A stretch of DNA of 64,000 bases from the NCBI RefSeq assembly GCF_036373705.1, contig NC_089856.1, positions 8,116,501 to 8,180,500 of the forward strand, read 5' to 3'. The translations under genes and the position numbers were made by a program. Positions 12,148 through 24,065 of the stretch are shown here, piece by piece. Positions within the stretch are counted from its first letter, which is position 1, and each line of letters starts with the position of its first letter. The notes below the pieces were generated by a model. That model did not search any database. It worked only from the letters and a program-made list of their open reading frames with translations, and was not told the DNA's origin. This DNA comes from Amia ocellicauda. Taxonomy: Eukaryota; Chordata; Actinopteri; Amiiformes; Amiidae.

Positions 12148-12330
12148 GATGTCTGGATCCCAAGCAACTCCCAAACAACTGTTCAAGATCTTTCTTATGC
12201 TGTCCCAAAAAAAAAAACACAAAATTTTTTCTGAAACAGTTGCTAAAATTTTTCTCCACCAAAAGTCTGACAAACAAAATGCAATAGAGACCAGAAGTAC
12301 ATGATGGGGTGACAACTAGGACAGAATAAA
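12148..12330 (+). other. Gene 1 3' UTR exon with candidate poly(A) signal
   Basis: A pyrimidine-poor but usable acceptor (TGTACAG) precedes 12148, downstream of a GTAAGA donor at 11960. The exon is non-coding because the stop lies upstream. AATAAA at 12325-12330 is the first candidate polyadenylation signal and is also present at the matching site of gene 2. Relative to gene 2 this exon carries an extra stretch of about 50 nt with an A-run. There are later AATAAA motifs, so the true end is uncertain. Confidence 0.4.
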
Positions 12331-14525
12331 TCATAAACATATCTCATAAATATCCTACTGAACTACAATTTCCAGTCACCCATCCCAGTATCAACTCTCT
12401 CCTGAACAGTGCTGGTATTTGATGGTGTTGCTTTAGGTTGCACATGGTGATACTTTCAGTCTCACTGAGATTCCTGTTTGCTTTAAAACTGAGTGTTCAC
12501 TTTATCACTGTGAAATCCACAGATATCTAACAGAAAATGTAAATCCTTAAAAAACATGAAGAATTTTTAATGAATGTCATTCAGTTCCTCTTACTGAGCT
12601 GTTCTAGATTTCTTATTTTAAAATTGTATTGTTGTTATTATTAGCAGTAGTAGTTGTGTTATTTATTATTAAGAGTATTATCCATCTCAGGTAGTGGACT
12701 TTGTTAAATGAGTTTAAAACTATGTAACTGCATAGCTGGGCCCTGCAGGAATATTATTATTTAATTACAAACTGCACATTACAATAAAATGTCAAAGTAA
12801 TATTTTTATAAATCTGAATATAAATCTCTATTTTATACCATGTTTAACTTATTTAATGTATTTAATCAACATGTATCTATTTTTGAATGTCATGTTAAAT
12901 ATGTGTTTGTGTGGGTTGATCTGTGTATGTCTATGTGTGTGTGTATATGTGTAAGTATAGCCCGAATTGACGCTTGTGGATTTCAAAGTCCCACTCAAAG
13001 GAAACCAAACTTTCTGGAAGCTGCAGTGAAATTGATCAAAAATTATTACAGGGCACAGAAAGTTCCAACCGAGTAACAGATAAATACAGTAGAAACACAA
13101 AAATACAACATACAATTAAAAAGTACAGGCAAGACGAACCACTGTCTTCCCCAACTCTTTTATATCTGCTAAAAATAAATTCCAATTGAGATTGCAAAAT
13201 TGATTAATTATATAAATCATATAAATTATTATTATTTTTAACTTCTTAGCAATTTCTCTGCTTACTTAGGGTGACTTGCAGTTTGACAAAAAGTGTCAAA
13301 AACAGTGTAAGGTTGTGTTCAAATGAACAGTAACATTTAGCACACATTCATTGGGAAACTGTAATAAGGTTTTCAAACATTTTGAATACAACCTTGAACT
13401 GGGACTGACGTAGGAATATAAAAAGTATGACTAGGTGGACAGTATGCATGTTGGGACATTACTAAAATCTTCAATGCTAGAAGAAAAAAAAAAAATTTAA
13501 TCCCACATTATGCCAACTTTTTGGAAGTCAGACAGAAGTTCTTTGCAAATATGCTCAATCCTGTATTAGTGACTGGTGAGAAGCAAGCTGAACAACTGGG
13601 CTATTAACACATCAAATATGACAAGGGTGGTATATGCAATACCTGCCCTTTGATTTATTATAGAAAAGAGTGTGTGTGTGTGTGTGTGTGTGTATGGGAA
13701 CAAGAGAAAGAAACTGAGTGTGTGTGGTTGAAATGCATTTATTTATTATACCAATGTAATGATATGCTGATATGTGTTTGAAATGCATTTATTTATTATA
13801 CCAATGTAATGTACCAAAATATGTTAAAGGCACCTTTTGGAAATATTATGAAATAAACAATGTATGCACTATTACCATGTCAGTTTTCTTGCACTAGGAA
13901 ACTTTCCCAGCCCATTCTTGTTTTTGTAGGAATGATTCCTGTGATTGAATTGTGAGACTTAGTTTCAGCCAACATTGTTTTGCGGTGACTGAAATCTAGA
14001 GAGATTATTATTTGTTCACACAGATCTAAACAGAATTAAAACCAAAAAATGAATACAAAAATGATTTAGCTGGAAAACGGTAACCATGGAAAGACACATA
14101 GACAAGAAGTCTCAATCAACAAGTTTCCTTGTCTAAACACATAGCTCTTAACCCTATTCCTGGGCAATCCTCTGATCTTATTGTCCTACTGTAACGTTAT
14201 ATATAGTGAAGTCCTAGTGACTACTGTGTGGTTATATTGGGACTGATATTGGGGTACAAATCTGCCTAGGCAATTTACATTTCTTGGTGAAAAATGACAC
14301 TACAAAGAATCCTCCAAAAAATATTTAAAATAAATAAATGCTTCAGAATACCCGTCAATTTAATGAGAAATACACAAATAGAACACAATGATATACTATA
14401 TCAAAATGTATCACAATTGAGAGATACATCAATTAAATTAAATTATAAATGTAAGGTTACCTTATAGGTAGAGCTATAACATATTAAGTAGTATTATTAT
14501 AGTAAATGTAATTAAATAGCATTAT
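12331..14525. other. Gene 1 3' flank, homologous to the gene 2 flank
   Basis: AT-rich non-coding sequence. Much of it matches 53690-55400 downstream of gene 2, so the duplication extended past the gene. The block 12780-13730 is missing beside gene 2. It contains a (GT)n microsatellite at about 13668-13691 and roughly two units of a 50-60 bp minisatellite (GAAATGCATTTATTTATTAT) at 13730-13815, which is expanded beside gene 2. No credible gene seen. Confidence 0.6.
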
Positions 14526-14529
14526 AAGA

Positions 14530-14912
14530 TGTTATCTTTCAAGTTGGAAGCACTACCCAAGGAGGAGGGGTTTCTGCGCACTTCTGTAGGAACCCGATCA
14601 AAACGTCACTCTATCAAATCTGCCATTGGCCCCTGCACACGTCACTCAGAACAGGTCCCTTCCACTTCCTGTTCTATACAACATGACGTCAGCGCAGGTT
14701 TGTCCTCTTTTACTGGGAGCTAGGATTCCCACGCGACCTTGCAACCCTTGGGCAGTGCTTCCTTTCTCAGATTACCGGGGTTGCATACGCAACCTATCGA
14801 TATATTGCAAGTCAGAAGCACTGCCCAAGGGGGAGGGGTTACTGTATAACCAAGCCGTCGCAAGGGAGGAGGCAGCAAGCTGATAAGGGAGCCTGCCCCA
14901 AGGTTATATATA
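14530..14912. repeat. GC-rich repeat block with direct and inverted copies, TATA at its end
   Basis: A motif around GAAGCACTRCCCAAGG occurs at about 14547 and 14815 (direct) and at about 14746 (inverted, CCTTGGGCAGTGCTTCC). A short palindrome GGTTGCATACGCAACC lies at about 14779. The block ends in TTATATATATA, into which the first Tc1 element inserted. It may be the terminus or promoter region of the adjacent Polinton-like element, or a separate repeat. Identity not recognised. Confidence 0.4.
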
Positions 14913-14914
14913 TA

Positions 14915-16110
14915 CACTCACCTAAAGGATTATTAGGAACACCATACTAATACTGTGTTTGACCCCCTTTTGCCTTCAGAACTGCCTTAATTCTACATGG
15001 CATTGATTCAACAAGGTGCTGAAAGCATTCTTTAGAAATGTTGGCCCATATTGATAGGATAGCATCTTGCAGTTGATGGAGATTTGTGGGATGCACATCC
15101 AGGGCACGAAGCTCCCGTTCCACCACATCCCAAAGATGCTCTATTGGGTTGAGATCTGGTGACTATGGGGGCCAGTTTAGTACAGTGAACTCATTGTCAT
15201 GTTCAAGAAACCAATTTGAAATGATTGGACCTTTGTGACATGGTGCATTATCCTGCTGGAAGTAGCCATCAGAGGATGGGTACATGGTGGTCATAAAGGG
15301 ATGGACATGGTCAGAAACAATGCTCAGGTAGGCCGTGGCATTTAAACGATGCCCAATTGGCACTAAGGGGCCTAAAGTGTGCCAAGAAAACATCCCCCAC
15401 ACCATTACACCACCACCACCAGCCTGCACAGGGGTAACAAGGCATGATGGATCCATGTTCTCATTCTGTTTACGCCAAATTCTGACTCTACCATCTGAAT
15501 GTCTCAACAGAAATCGAGACTCATCAGACCAACAACATTTTTCCAGTCTTCAACTGTCCAATTTTGGTGAGCTTGTGCAAATTGTAGCCTCTTTTTCCTT
15601 TTTGTAGTGGAGATGAGTGGTACCCGGTGGGGTCTTCTGCTGTTGTAGCCCATCCGCCTCAAGGTTGTACGTGTTGTGGCTTCACAAATGCTTTGCTGCA
15701 TACCTCGGTTGTAACGAGTGGTTATTTCAGTCATCAGTCGGCCCATTCTCCTCTGACCTCTAGCATCAACAAGGCATTTTCGCCCACAGGACTGCCGCAT
15801 ACTGGATGTTTTTCCCTTTTCACACCATTCTTTGTAAACCCTAGAAATGGCTGTGCGTGAAAATCCCAGTAACTGAGCAGATTTTGAAATACTCAGACCG
15901 GCCTGTCTGGCACCAACAACCATGCCACGCTCAAAATTGCTTAAATCACCTTTCTTTCCCATTCAGACATTCAGTTTGGAGTTCAGGAGATTGTCTTGAC
16001 CAGGACCACACCCCTAAATGCATTGAAGCAACTGCCATGTGATTGGTTGGTTAGATAATTGCATTAATGAGAAATTGAACAGGTGTTCCTAATAATCCTT
16101 TAGGTGAGTG
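14915..16110 (-). mobile_element. Tc1/mariner-like transposon, copy 1
   Basis: Inverted terminal repeats begin CACTCACCTAAAGGATTATT at both ends, flanked by TA target duplications inside a TATATA tract. The element is about 1.2 kb, the normal length for this superfamily, with one transposase gene on the - strand. A nearly identical relative sits in the opposite orientation at 24882-26101. Confidence 0.92.
14947..15962 (-). pseudogene. Tc1 transposase, copy 1 (inactive)
   Basis: Starts at the Met of MGKKGDLSNFERGMVVG. It has N-terminal helix-turn-helix domains, then a DDE domain with WGMFSWHTLG, the second Asp in YFQQDNAPCHKG, and an expected third acidic residue after SPDLNPIEH. It is broken by a frameshift at about 15505 exactly at the first catalytic Asp (WSDES read out of frame), a short in-frame loss at about 15740 relative to copy 2, and a stop at about 15165. 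The product would not be functional. Confidence 0.88.
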
Positions 16111-16112
16111 TA

Positions 16113-16952
16113 TATATATATATTAATGAAGGTCTCTTTTTAATTACACAAACTTCCGAAAGGAGTGTGTTTAATGTCTCCGAGGATCGGCTGAGAGAAG
16201 CGATCATTCCTATACAGGCGGTCTGCCGACCAGGTAAGAACTAAACCCCCAGTTGTTTGTATCGCTGGTCTGTAAGATGTTTGAGTACAGTTTTGTTAAT
16301 TTTAAAACCTTATCCTTTTTAACAGTTTTAAGATATGTGGTCCGAGACAACAAAAGGCCCTCCACATCGAGGGCTTGTTCCTGGGTAAGACGTTTAGAAA
16401 TGGCTGATTGCCCGCCCGTCTGGTTATGAAGTTAAGCTTAGGCTGGCCGAAAGGGTTTAGTAAATTGTTTGGATTGTCTACAGCTATTATACTTCTGTTT
16501 AAATTGTATAGAGAGGGTTTTTAAAGTGTTTTTTGTAAAGGATTGATTGTGTTCATTTTATAAAAAATTTAAATAGATAGTGAAAACGTTCCTGAAGCAG
16601 GAAGCCCCGGAAACAGGCAGCATTTACACTTTGAAGGTTAATTTAAAAGCGAAATGTGGCTATTTCTATATAATCACGTGTTTGTTTGTTTTTTATTACA
16701 GGTTTTATAGAACAGTTTATTATAATTTATTTACAGTGTATGTTTATTCTGTTTTAGATAGCCATTTTAATTGTATTAAGTCTGTATATTGTATGTAAAT
16801 AATAGTGGCGTTGTGTAGTGTGTTCCTAAGACTATTTTTCAAATGTCTAAAAACAAAGGGTTAAACTGCTATGCTCGGGTTGATTTAAGTTTGATGGTTT
16901 CCGTCGCCTTTTTTTTTCTTCTTCTTCCCAAGACTCTTGGGACAGTCATTTA
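16113..16952 (+). other. Possible spliced leader region of the Polinton-like element
   Basis: No long ORF. Several exon-like signals occur. A possible donor GTAAGAAC follows 16232. An acceptor TTTAACAG lies at about 16326, followed by a small ATG-containing exon ending at a GTAAGACG donor (about 16384). Another acceptor TTATTACAG lies at about 16700. A polypyrimidine tract leads to CCCAAG at about 16932. Together with the TATA tract before the Tc1 insertion this could be the promoter and leader of the + strand early region. This is inference only. Confidence 0.3.
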
Positions 16953-17333
16953 GTGGATGATCTTTTGCGGGTGATTATTCCGTCTAAGTGGGACCACACA
17001 TCTTCACCAACGAGATCGCCGAGAGGAACCCCCTCGGTGGTGCTGGAGACTCCTCAGCACCAGCTTGGGTCACCGCCAGCCGTAGCTATTTCAACCCCCA
17101 ATGCCGGTCCAGTTTCAACGTCGTTCGGACCACCCTGTTTCTTGGCTACAAGAACGCAGAACGGGACCCCCATCATTGTCAGGGTCACACTGCATAGGCC
17201 TGTTCTGTCTCCGGTCGCGAGTCTACTTCTGATCCCTTCATCTGTTGGCAGGCTTACAGCGATCAATCTAGATTTCCTGGATCCGCTCCCCTTTGAAGCT
17301 GCTCCAGAACACCAGCCCGGAGGCTCCACGTGA
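16953..17333 (+). CDS. Unrecognised Pro/Ser/Thr-rich ORF, possible early exon
   Basis: An open frame of 126 codons beginning MDDLLRVIIPSKW, low-complexity in its middle (SPTRSPRGTPSVV) with a more hydrophobic C-terminal half. It is preceded by a polypyrimidine/CCCAAG acceptor-like site and ends close to GTGAGTGG, a good donor, so it may be an exon rather than a whole gene. It lies between the Polinton polymerase and the putative leader region. No family recognised. Confidence 0.3.
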   Translation: MDDLLRVIIPSKWDHTSSPTRSPRGTPSVVLETPQHQLGSPPAVAISTPNAGPVSTSFGPPCFLATRTQNGTPIIVRVTLHRPVLSPVASLLLIPSSVGRLTAINLDFLDPLPFEAAPEHQPGGST

Positions 17334-17465
17334 GTGGCTTTGTTAGAAAGACTTGTGGTAGCGGGGCAAAACCTGGTGATAGAGGGGCAAAACATTATTA
17401 TTAACACCATTACTAACACTAATACCTACAAAACAGCTCAATAGCGAGGGCTGGTGGAAAAATAA

Positions 17466-17505
17466 ATAAATAAATACATACATACATACATACATACATA
17501 CATAC
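17466..17505. repeat. (ATAC)n microsatellite
   Basis: About eight CATA/ATAC units after an AAATA run, ending directly before the ATG at 17506. Confidence 0.9.
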
Positions 17506-20500
17506 ATGTCTGGGCACGGTAAAATAACTCACAACCCAAATGATTATGACCAAGCTCGGAGCCCAAAAACACCTTCCAGAGAGATTGTACCCGACCCTGT
17601 TGAGAACTCCTCAGACATTCCAATAAACCCGGAACTATTGCAAATTGTAAATGATTTAAATAACCGGCCCTTACCCCTGATAGAATTAAATCCCCCAGTC
17701 CAACCTGATTTGCCAGACTTACCGCTGAACCCCAACCTGTTACAAATTGTCAATGATCTAAATAACCAACCCCCACCAATGTCTCCTATAGAGTTCCTCC
17801 CCCCAGTCCACCCCGATTTGCTTGAAATGGTTGAGGCTTTGGGTGAGATACCCCATCCAAATTCTGTCCCTGTTATAAATGATTTGTTTCAATTAGACCA
17901 CCAGGGGTCTGCTGAAGCAGCTGTCTCTGTAGATGAGGATTTTGACATTAACCAGTTTGATATCTTTGAAGGCCTTTTAGAGGTTTTAAATGAGACATGT
18001 CAAAAGGGAGGGTATGTGGGTGGGGGTAGTGATGTGGAGGGGGGTGTTGCTGATAATGCTGTAAAGGACACGCTTTGTGAGAATGCGGTGAGGTGAGGTT
18101 TTTGTGCAAAATGTTGACGCGCCTTAGAGGTCCAGCGAGCCAGTGATTGTAGATATAACAATTTTGAAATGATTCAGCATTTTAATTTTGCAGAACTTTT
18201 AAATTGTGACAATTATGCTGAAATATTTGTCAACATATGCCATACAAAGCATTATTGAGCAGGTGGCTCAAAGGGTTAGACCTCAATGTTGTCTTGTTAA
18301 AACTGAGAGGGGATGATTTGTTTAGCAACCTGTATGTAATGCTGACTGGGGTTAACTTAAATGTTGATTAATTTTTGTTTGGCTAAAATCGAAGCTTTGT
18401 TACAGAGTAACACCCCCATCTTAGCTGATGAAAGTCTGTCGTTGGTGATGAATGTAGTGCGTAATCCTGAGGGTGGGGGTTGAAGATGACAATTTTTGAA
18501 GAATGTTTGAAGAATGACATAATCCAGAACAAGATCAATTAGTGGTGAGCTCCGACAGGGACAACAACCTCTGTTTTGCGTACAGTTTAATAAAACTGCT
18601 CAATCCTGACCGACCTGAACCCCAAGCTCTGCAAGAGGCCTTAATGCTTCATCAGAGTGTTCGCTTGACCTCTCAACAGATGGTGGCATTTTCAGACATC
18701 CCCAGGTTTGAGGAGAGGCTGTCTTTAAAAATTGTAGGGTGGTACCGTTGTGAGATAAATTATGTGTTTTTGAAATTTCAGACACGTCCTGAACCCCATG
18801 CCCAGACAGTGTTTCTCTTCCTTAATGATAGTCATTACTTTGGAATAAATGCAGTCTGGCACTCCGGGAAAAATACCATCAGTCCCCTCCCAAGCAACCC
18901 CCCCAGTCTCTCATGTTTTTATCATCAGAACCCCTCACCATTCTGTTAAGTTTTTACTGTCAGCATCCCCTCCCACTCTTATAAGGTTTTACCGTGAACA
19001 CCCTCCCCCCGCTCTCGTAAGTTTTTACCGTCAGCATCCCCACCACCTTCCACCGCCATCCTTTGGTAGGTGGGGGTCCTCAGCCAAAATCTGGGCGGCA
19101 AAGGGGTCCCTGGGTCAAAAAAGTTTGGGAACCCCTGTAGTAAGGGATTGGCAGACACCATCCGCTGTAAAGATTGATTAAGGATTTGTCTCTCAGAGTT
19201 TTGTTTTTCTGAACATTTTTGATTTTGAATGTCACCAGGAAAACGGGTTCCACGATGTCAATTATATCCATTGTATAGACATGTTGGATCGTGAATGGGT
19301 GGACAGCGGTGAGGGTTGGGTCTGGGATTTCTTTATAAAATAAAAATAAAATTCAAATCAAGGTTATCAAGACCTCTGGGCTCGACCCTTTGAAATGTGT
19401 GACCATAGCGTCTCTCTGCATGAATATGTATAGCACCAATTTCTTGCAGAAAAACACTATAGCCATCACCACTTCTGACAACTATCGCACTAGACAAAAA
19501 AACTTTTCGACTGTGTCCATACAGTGGTTGGAATATCTAACTGCCAGGGATAACATCTTGATCAGTCATGCTTTAAATCGTGGGGAAGTCAAAATGGGTC
19601 CCTTCTACGTACATGGTTTTAGATGGTATTAAGCATACCGCTTAGGAGTTTGCCGGTTGTATTTACCACTGGTGCCTGCAATGCTTCGACCCAAACACCT
19701 TTAACCCTGTAACACAAAAACTCTGTGGTGATATGTACTTTGATTTCCAGGAACTAATTGAAAATTTAAAAAGCACCTATGGGTTGAAAGTGGTGGTTAT
19801 TTGGGAACATGAGTGGACCGCCCTGAAGCAGCAGGATGAGGGGGTGCAGGGGTTAATGGAAACCCTTGACTTTCCAGAACATCTCGAACCCCAGGATGTA
19901 TTATCTGGTGGTCGTACCAACACCATCTGTTTACATTATGAGGTATAGGAGGGGGAGAGTGTAGATTACTACGACTTCACTAGCCAGTACGCATTTGTCA
20001 CAACAAGACCAAAATTTACCCCTTGGGGAACCCAACCATTATTTATCGTGACTTTCTCGAGCTCAGTCATTACTTTGGTTTAATCAAGGTGACCATGTAC
20101 CCTCCACGACGTCTGTGCTTGCCGGTGTTGCCTTATAGGTGCACGGGAAAATTGATGTTCCCTCTGTGTAGAACGTGTGTGGAAACTGAAAATCAGATGA
20201 CCTCCTGTCCGCACAGTGATGAAGGGGGTCACTGACAGGGGTCTGGTGTAGCATTGAGCTTGACAAGGCGGTGGAGAGTCGGGAAGATGTATGAGGTTTG
20301 GCATTTTTCTGAAAAATCTGATACTCTTTTTGCCAATTACATTATGACCCACCTGAAAGGGAAGCAGGAGGCCTCCAGCTACCCCTCTTGGTGTGTTGAC
20401 AACAGGGACAAAGAGTTTTAAGTGTAGCAATATTTTGAAAAGGAAGAGATACGACTAGATCCGGGCAACATAACTGTAAACCCAGCAAAAATACAGGTGT

Positions 20501-21188
20501 CAAAACCGATTTTAAACAGTCTGTGGGGTAAGTTTGGGGAAAGAAATAACTGTCACCACATTGATTAAAAACCCTGAACAGTTTATAGAATTTGTTTTCC
20601 AAAGAACACAATGTATCAAACTTTCAATTCTTAAATGACCGAGTGGCCCAGGTCCAATGGAGGACCCCTAAAGATTTCCCCACCAAACAGGGTAATGTTA
20701 ATGTGTTCATAGCTGTTTTTACCACAGATTATGCCCGGCTTGAACTGTACAACTTAATGGACCAACAACAGGAACACATGCTCTATCATGATACTGACTC
20801 TGTAATCTTTGTCACCACACTGGTTGATTGGGTCCCTCCCCTCGGGGACTACCTTGGGGAGTTAACGAGAGAGCTAGATCCTCAGGACCATATAGTGGAG
20901 TTTGTTTCAGGGGGTCCTAAGACGTACACGTACAGAACGGCTGCTGGTAAGACCTGTATGAAAGTTAAGGGGATCATTCTGAACCATTGTAACAACAAGC
21001 TCATTAACATTAAGTCTCTGACAAACCTGGTCCGAAGTTTTGTAACCGAAAAAGATACGTCTCCTTGTGAGATTATTACTTCAGGAAACCAGATCTATCG
21101 TAATAAAATGGGCAACATGCTGGAATATAGATCACTAAGCAAACGGTTCAGGGTGGTGTACAATAAGAGTGTTGAAGACCGACTATAA
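17506..21188 (+). pseudogene. Polinton protein-primed DNA polymerase B (fragmented)
   Basis: Successive homologous blocks in shifting frames. 17506-18096 is a Pro/Asn/Leu-rich, acidic N-terminal extension with two PxLLQIVNDLNN repeats. 18542-18840 contains SNDRDNN-like SSDRDNNLCFAY. 19390-19632, 19733-19948, about 19960-20235 and 20592-21188 follow. The last has the polymerase motif YHDTDS at about 20783-20800, and an NSLWGKFG motif lies at about 20513. A motif-A-like DFTSQY lies near 19970. In Polintons this enzyme replicates the element by protein priming. Numerous stops, and an insertion at 18852-19140, show it is dead. The first 590 nt could instead be a separate ORF. Confidence 0.8.
18852..19140. 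mobile_element. hAT-like MITE or similar insertion in the polymerase pseudogene
   Basis: The sequence interrupts polymerase homology and ends in TTTGGGAACCCCTG, the reverse complement of the CAGGGGTTCCCAAA-type terminus common in hAT elements. Inside are about four degenerate copies of a unit containing TAAGTTTTTACCGTCAGCAT and CCCC. I could not find a clear matching left terminus or an 8-bp target duplication, so the family call is tentative. Confidence 0.4.
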
Positions 21189-21320
21189 CACTCTACCTTA
21201 TGGATATTAGCGTGGTTTTGATAACAGACTTAAGCACCCTTTTTCCTGTATTATATCGGGGAAGCGACCATGTCCCAAACTCTCGACAACATAGTGTAAT
21301 GTTACTCTTGCTGGCAACCA

Positions 21321-22345
21321 CTCATCCTCACCTTCTGCTGACCTCCTCATCTCGATCCCCTTGGAATCCACCACACTCTCTCCTTCTTCTTCTGCTAAAA
21401 ATCTAGGAGTCACCCTCGATCCTGCGCTCTTCTACTCCCAGCACATCACCACGCTGACGCGCACCTGCAGATTCTTCCTGAGCAACATACGCCGGATCCG
21501 TCCCTTCCTCACCGACTACTCAACTCAGCTACTCGTCCAGTCACTGGTCCTCTCCCGCCTGGACTACTGCAACTCCCTCCTGGCCGGCCTGCCTGCATCC
21601 ACTACCCGCCCACTCCAGCTCATCCAGAACTCTGCGGCTCGTCTGGTATTCTCTCTGCCACGATTCGCACACGCTACTCCACTGCTCCGCTCCCTCCACT
21701 GGCTCCCGATAGCGGCACGCATTCAGTTCAAGACTTTGACCCTCACCTACTGCTGCCTTGACCACACTGCACCAAGCTACCTTCAGTCACTCGTCTCTCC
21801 ATACATCCCCTCCAGACCACTGCGCTCCTCCAGTGCCAGAAGGCTAACTCTGCCTCCTCTCCACTCTCCTTCCTCCAGAGCCCGCTCCTTCTCATCCCTG
21901 GCCCCTAAGTGGTGGAACGACCTGCCCACCGAAGTCAAAACGGCAGAGTCCTTGACCTCATTCCGGTGCTTAGTCAAGACGCATCTCTTCTGACAGCACT
22001 TGTAATATTAGTCCTCTATCCCTGCTAGATAGCACTTATTATGCTCCTTGCGTTCTTGATTGTTTTCCTCCTTGCTCCCTTTCCCGTAGCCCTCATCTGT
22101 AACCCTACATCTTGACAGCACTTAGCTTTCACCGTCCAGGATGTAGGAAGTCTCTTACTGTACTTGTGTAAATTGTAAATTGGAATTTGTAAAATGTATT
22201 ATTTTGAATTGCTATGTTTTAGCTAAGTTGAATTTGTAATGATTGATGCCTTGTACTTCTCTGTATTTTTGCACTTATGTTGTAAGTCGCCCTGGATAAA
22301 GGCGTCTGCCAAGAAATAAATAAAAAAATAATAAAAAAAATTAAA
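21321..22345 (+). mobile_element. L2-type LINE, 5'-truncated 3' end
   Basis: Aligns by eye with the inverse of the L2 at 58430-60360. It starts in the reverse transcriptase C-terminal region (ORF 21361-21993, with NLGVTLDPAL and SRLDYCNSLLAGLP) and ends in the L2 3' tail containing GTCGCCCTGGATAAAGGCGTCTGCCAA, followed by an A/T-rich AATAA microsatellite tail. Insertion was at or just after the end of the Polinton polymerase. The ORF lacks the catalytic YADD part, so this is a dead copy. Confidence 0.88.
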
Positions 22346-23040
22346 AAAAAATAATAATAATAATAATGATGATTTGGTGTCGAAAATAAAAAATATGAAA
22401 TTTGGGCAGGGCCTACCTGACTTGTTGTGTGACGATGAGTTTCACCCCAGTACCTGGCCAAGCAGAATTCACTGTAAATAAAAGAGAGAAAAAAAAAAAA
22501 AAAAAAGGATTAGAAATTGAACATAAACCTGCCCCCCACTTCCCCATAACACCTCCCCAAACGAGGTATAAGCTTAACCACAAAACACACCATCCGTGCA
22601 CAAAGTGCATTTTATGAGAACAAAGCATAAATACACTCTGAACCCGTAGCCCCGCAGTCTGAGAACATACAGGCTGCTGCAACAATAGGAACATCACCAA
22701 GAAACATGAATATATACTGTAGTAGCCAACATAAAAAATGACATACTAAGAGGAGTTTCTAACGGAGCAGAGGAGAGAAAATAATAAAAATAATGATAGT
22801 AAATAATAAAAACAAGATGGAAAAGAGTGAGCTCCAAATAGCAAATAGACTATCGTTTATCATTTAAACTATCATTTAAAAAATTAAATGAAAATAGGAG
22901 AGGAAAAAAAAGTTAAACACAGGATACATATAAGAAGTATTGCATCCCATTCTCCGTTACCTACTCACAGGAAACAAAAAAACAGGTCTTACAATCTCTG
23001 TTAAATCTAATGATACACAAAACCAACTAGTGACCAGGAG
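22346..23040. other. Non-coding, low-complexity stretch
   Basis: AATAATAAT and A16-type runs (22484-22506), then ordinary AT-rich sequence. It may include sequence downstream of the L1-like ORF1 (on the - strand), but no ORF2 homology was seen. No gene supported. Confidence 0.4.
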
Positions 23041-23063
23041 CTCTGTCCAGATTAGTCAGTCAG

Positions 23064-23989
23064 TCAGCAGGTGAGGATGCGCCAGGGGGGAACATGACGC
23101 TTCACATGCAAAAGCGCTTCCTTGTGGTCGGTGAAAAAGCGCACATTTCCATTGTATGACAGACGGAGCCGAGCTGGAAACAGCAGGCCAAACTTCACAC
23201 CGGGTTGATTGGACAGGAGCCGCTTCACCTCGCCAAAAGCGGCCCTTTTCTTAGCAACAGAAGGGGCATAATCAGGGAAAATGAAGATTTTCTGTCCTCG
23301 AAACATCAAAGAGCCGCTTTCCCTAGCCTGACGCAGAATTTTTTCTCGAATGTGGAAATAGTGAATTCTTATGATGAAGTGACGAGGTTTCTGGCTGGGA
23401 TCAGGACACAGTTGAAGAGATCTTTGTGCCCAGTCAAGCAGGGGCTTTTCCTCCAATGAAAGAGTCTCTTTCAGAAGCTGCGCCACGAATTCTGTAGGAC
23501 GGGGTCCCTCGATGCCCTCTTCAATCCCGATCACCCTAAGGTTATTCCCCCTGGATCTCCCCTCCAAATCCTCACACTTCTCTGTCAGAGACTTAACAGT
23601 AGCTGACAATTTATGTACGTCAAATTGCAAGGAAGTTGTTGAATCAGACCACTGTGTGGCAGCCTGCTCCAAGTCCTCCAACTTTTTGCCATGTGAATCG
23701 ATAAAGGGCCTGCAAGGCTACCACAGAGGAAAACAGTTCTTCGCGTACAGCTGAAATCTCCTCCCTAATTGACCGTGTAACTGTGTCAATTTTGGCATCC
23801 AATGTGGAACATATCTCTGATTTTAGAGAAACGATTCACTCCGAAGACCGGTATAGCTACCAACACAGCGGAGTCAGCACGTCCAGACGGGTGCACAGCA
23901 GCGGTCTCCTCTTCAAGCGAGGGCGCAGGACTAGTGGGGCCTTCATCTGCCGCCTCCTTCTTTCCCCTCGTAATAGGCATTGTAGTCAT
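23064..23989 (-). pseudogene. L1-like LINE ORF1 protein (Transposase_22/RRM type), broken
   Basis: The main ORF 23681-23064 has a coiled-coil-like N-terminus (VKSLTEKCEDLEGRSRGNN), then the ORF1p RRM core (NLRVIGIEEGIEG, FIIRIHYFHIREKILRQAR) and a C-terminal domain with KFGLLFPARLRLSYNG. The upstream piece 23989-23786 (MTTMPITRGKKEAADEG) looks like the N-terminus in another frame, so a frameshift lies near 23.7 kb. In L1 elements this RNA-binding chaperone coats the transposon RNA. ORF2 is absent, which is unusual because L1 copies normally lose 5' rather than 3' sequence. Confidence 0.75.
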
Positions 23990-24065
23990 TTACCTCAATA
24001 GCTGGTGTTCTGAAACCACTTTAGCTACAAACAGTTGTTACCGATGCAGAAAAATACAGCAATAA

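Noticed and set aside
12840-13189. Overlapping short ORFs downstream of gene 1
   Set aside because: AT-rich chance frames without motifs, absent from the homologous flank of gene 2.
18600-19161. - strand ORFs over the polymerase and MITE
   Set aside because: Shadows of the polymerase pseudogene and of repeated insert sequence.
23205-24065. + strand ORFs over the L1-like region
   Set aside because: Antisense shadows of ORF1p; they show no motifs.
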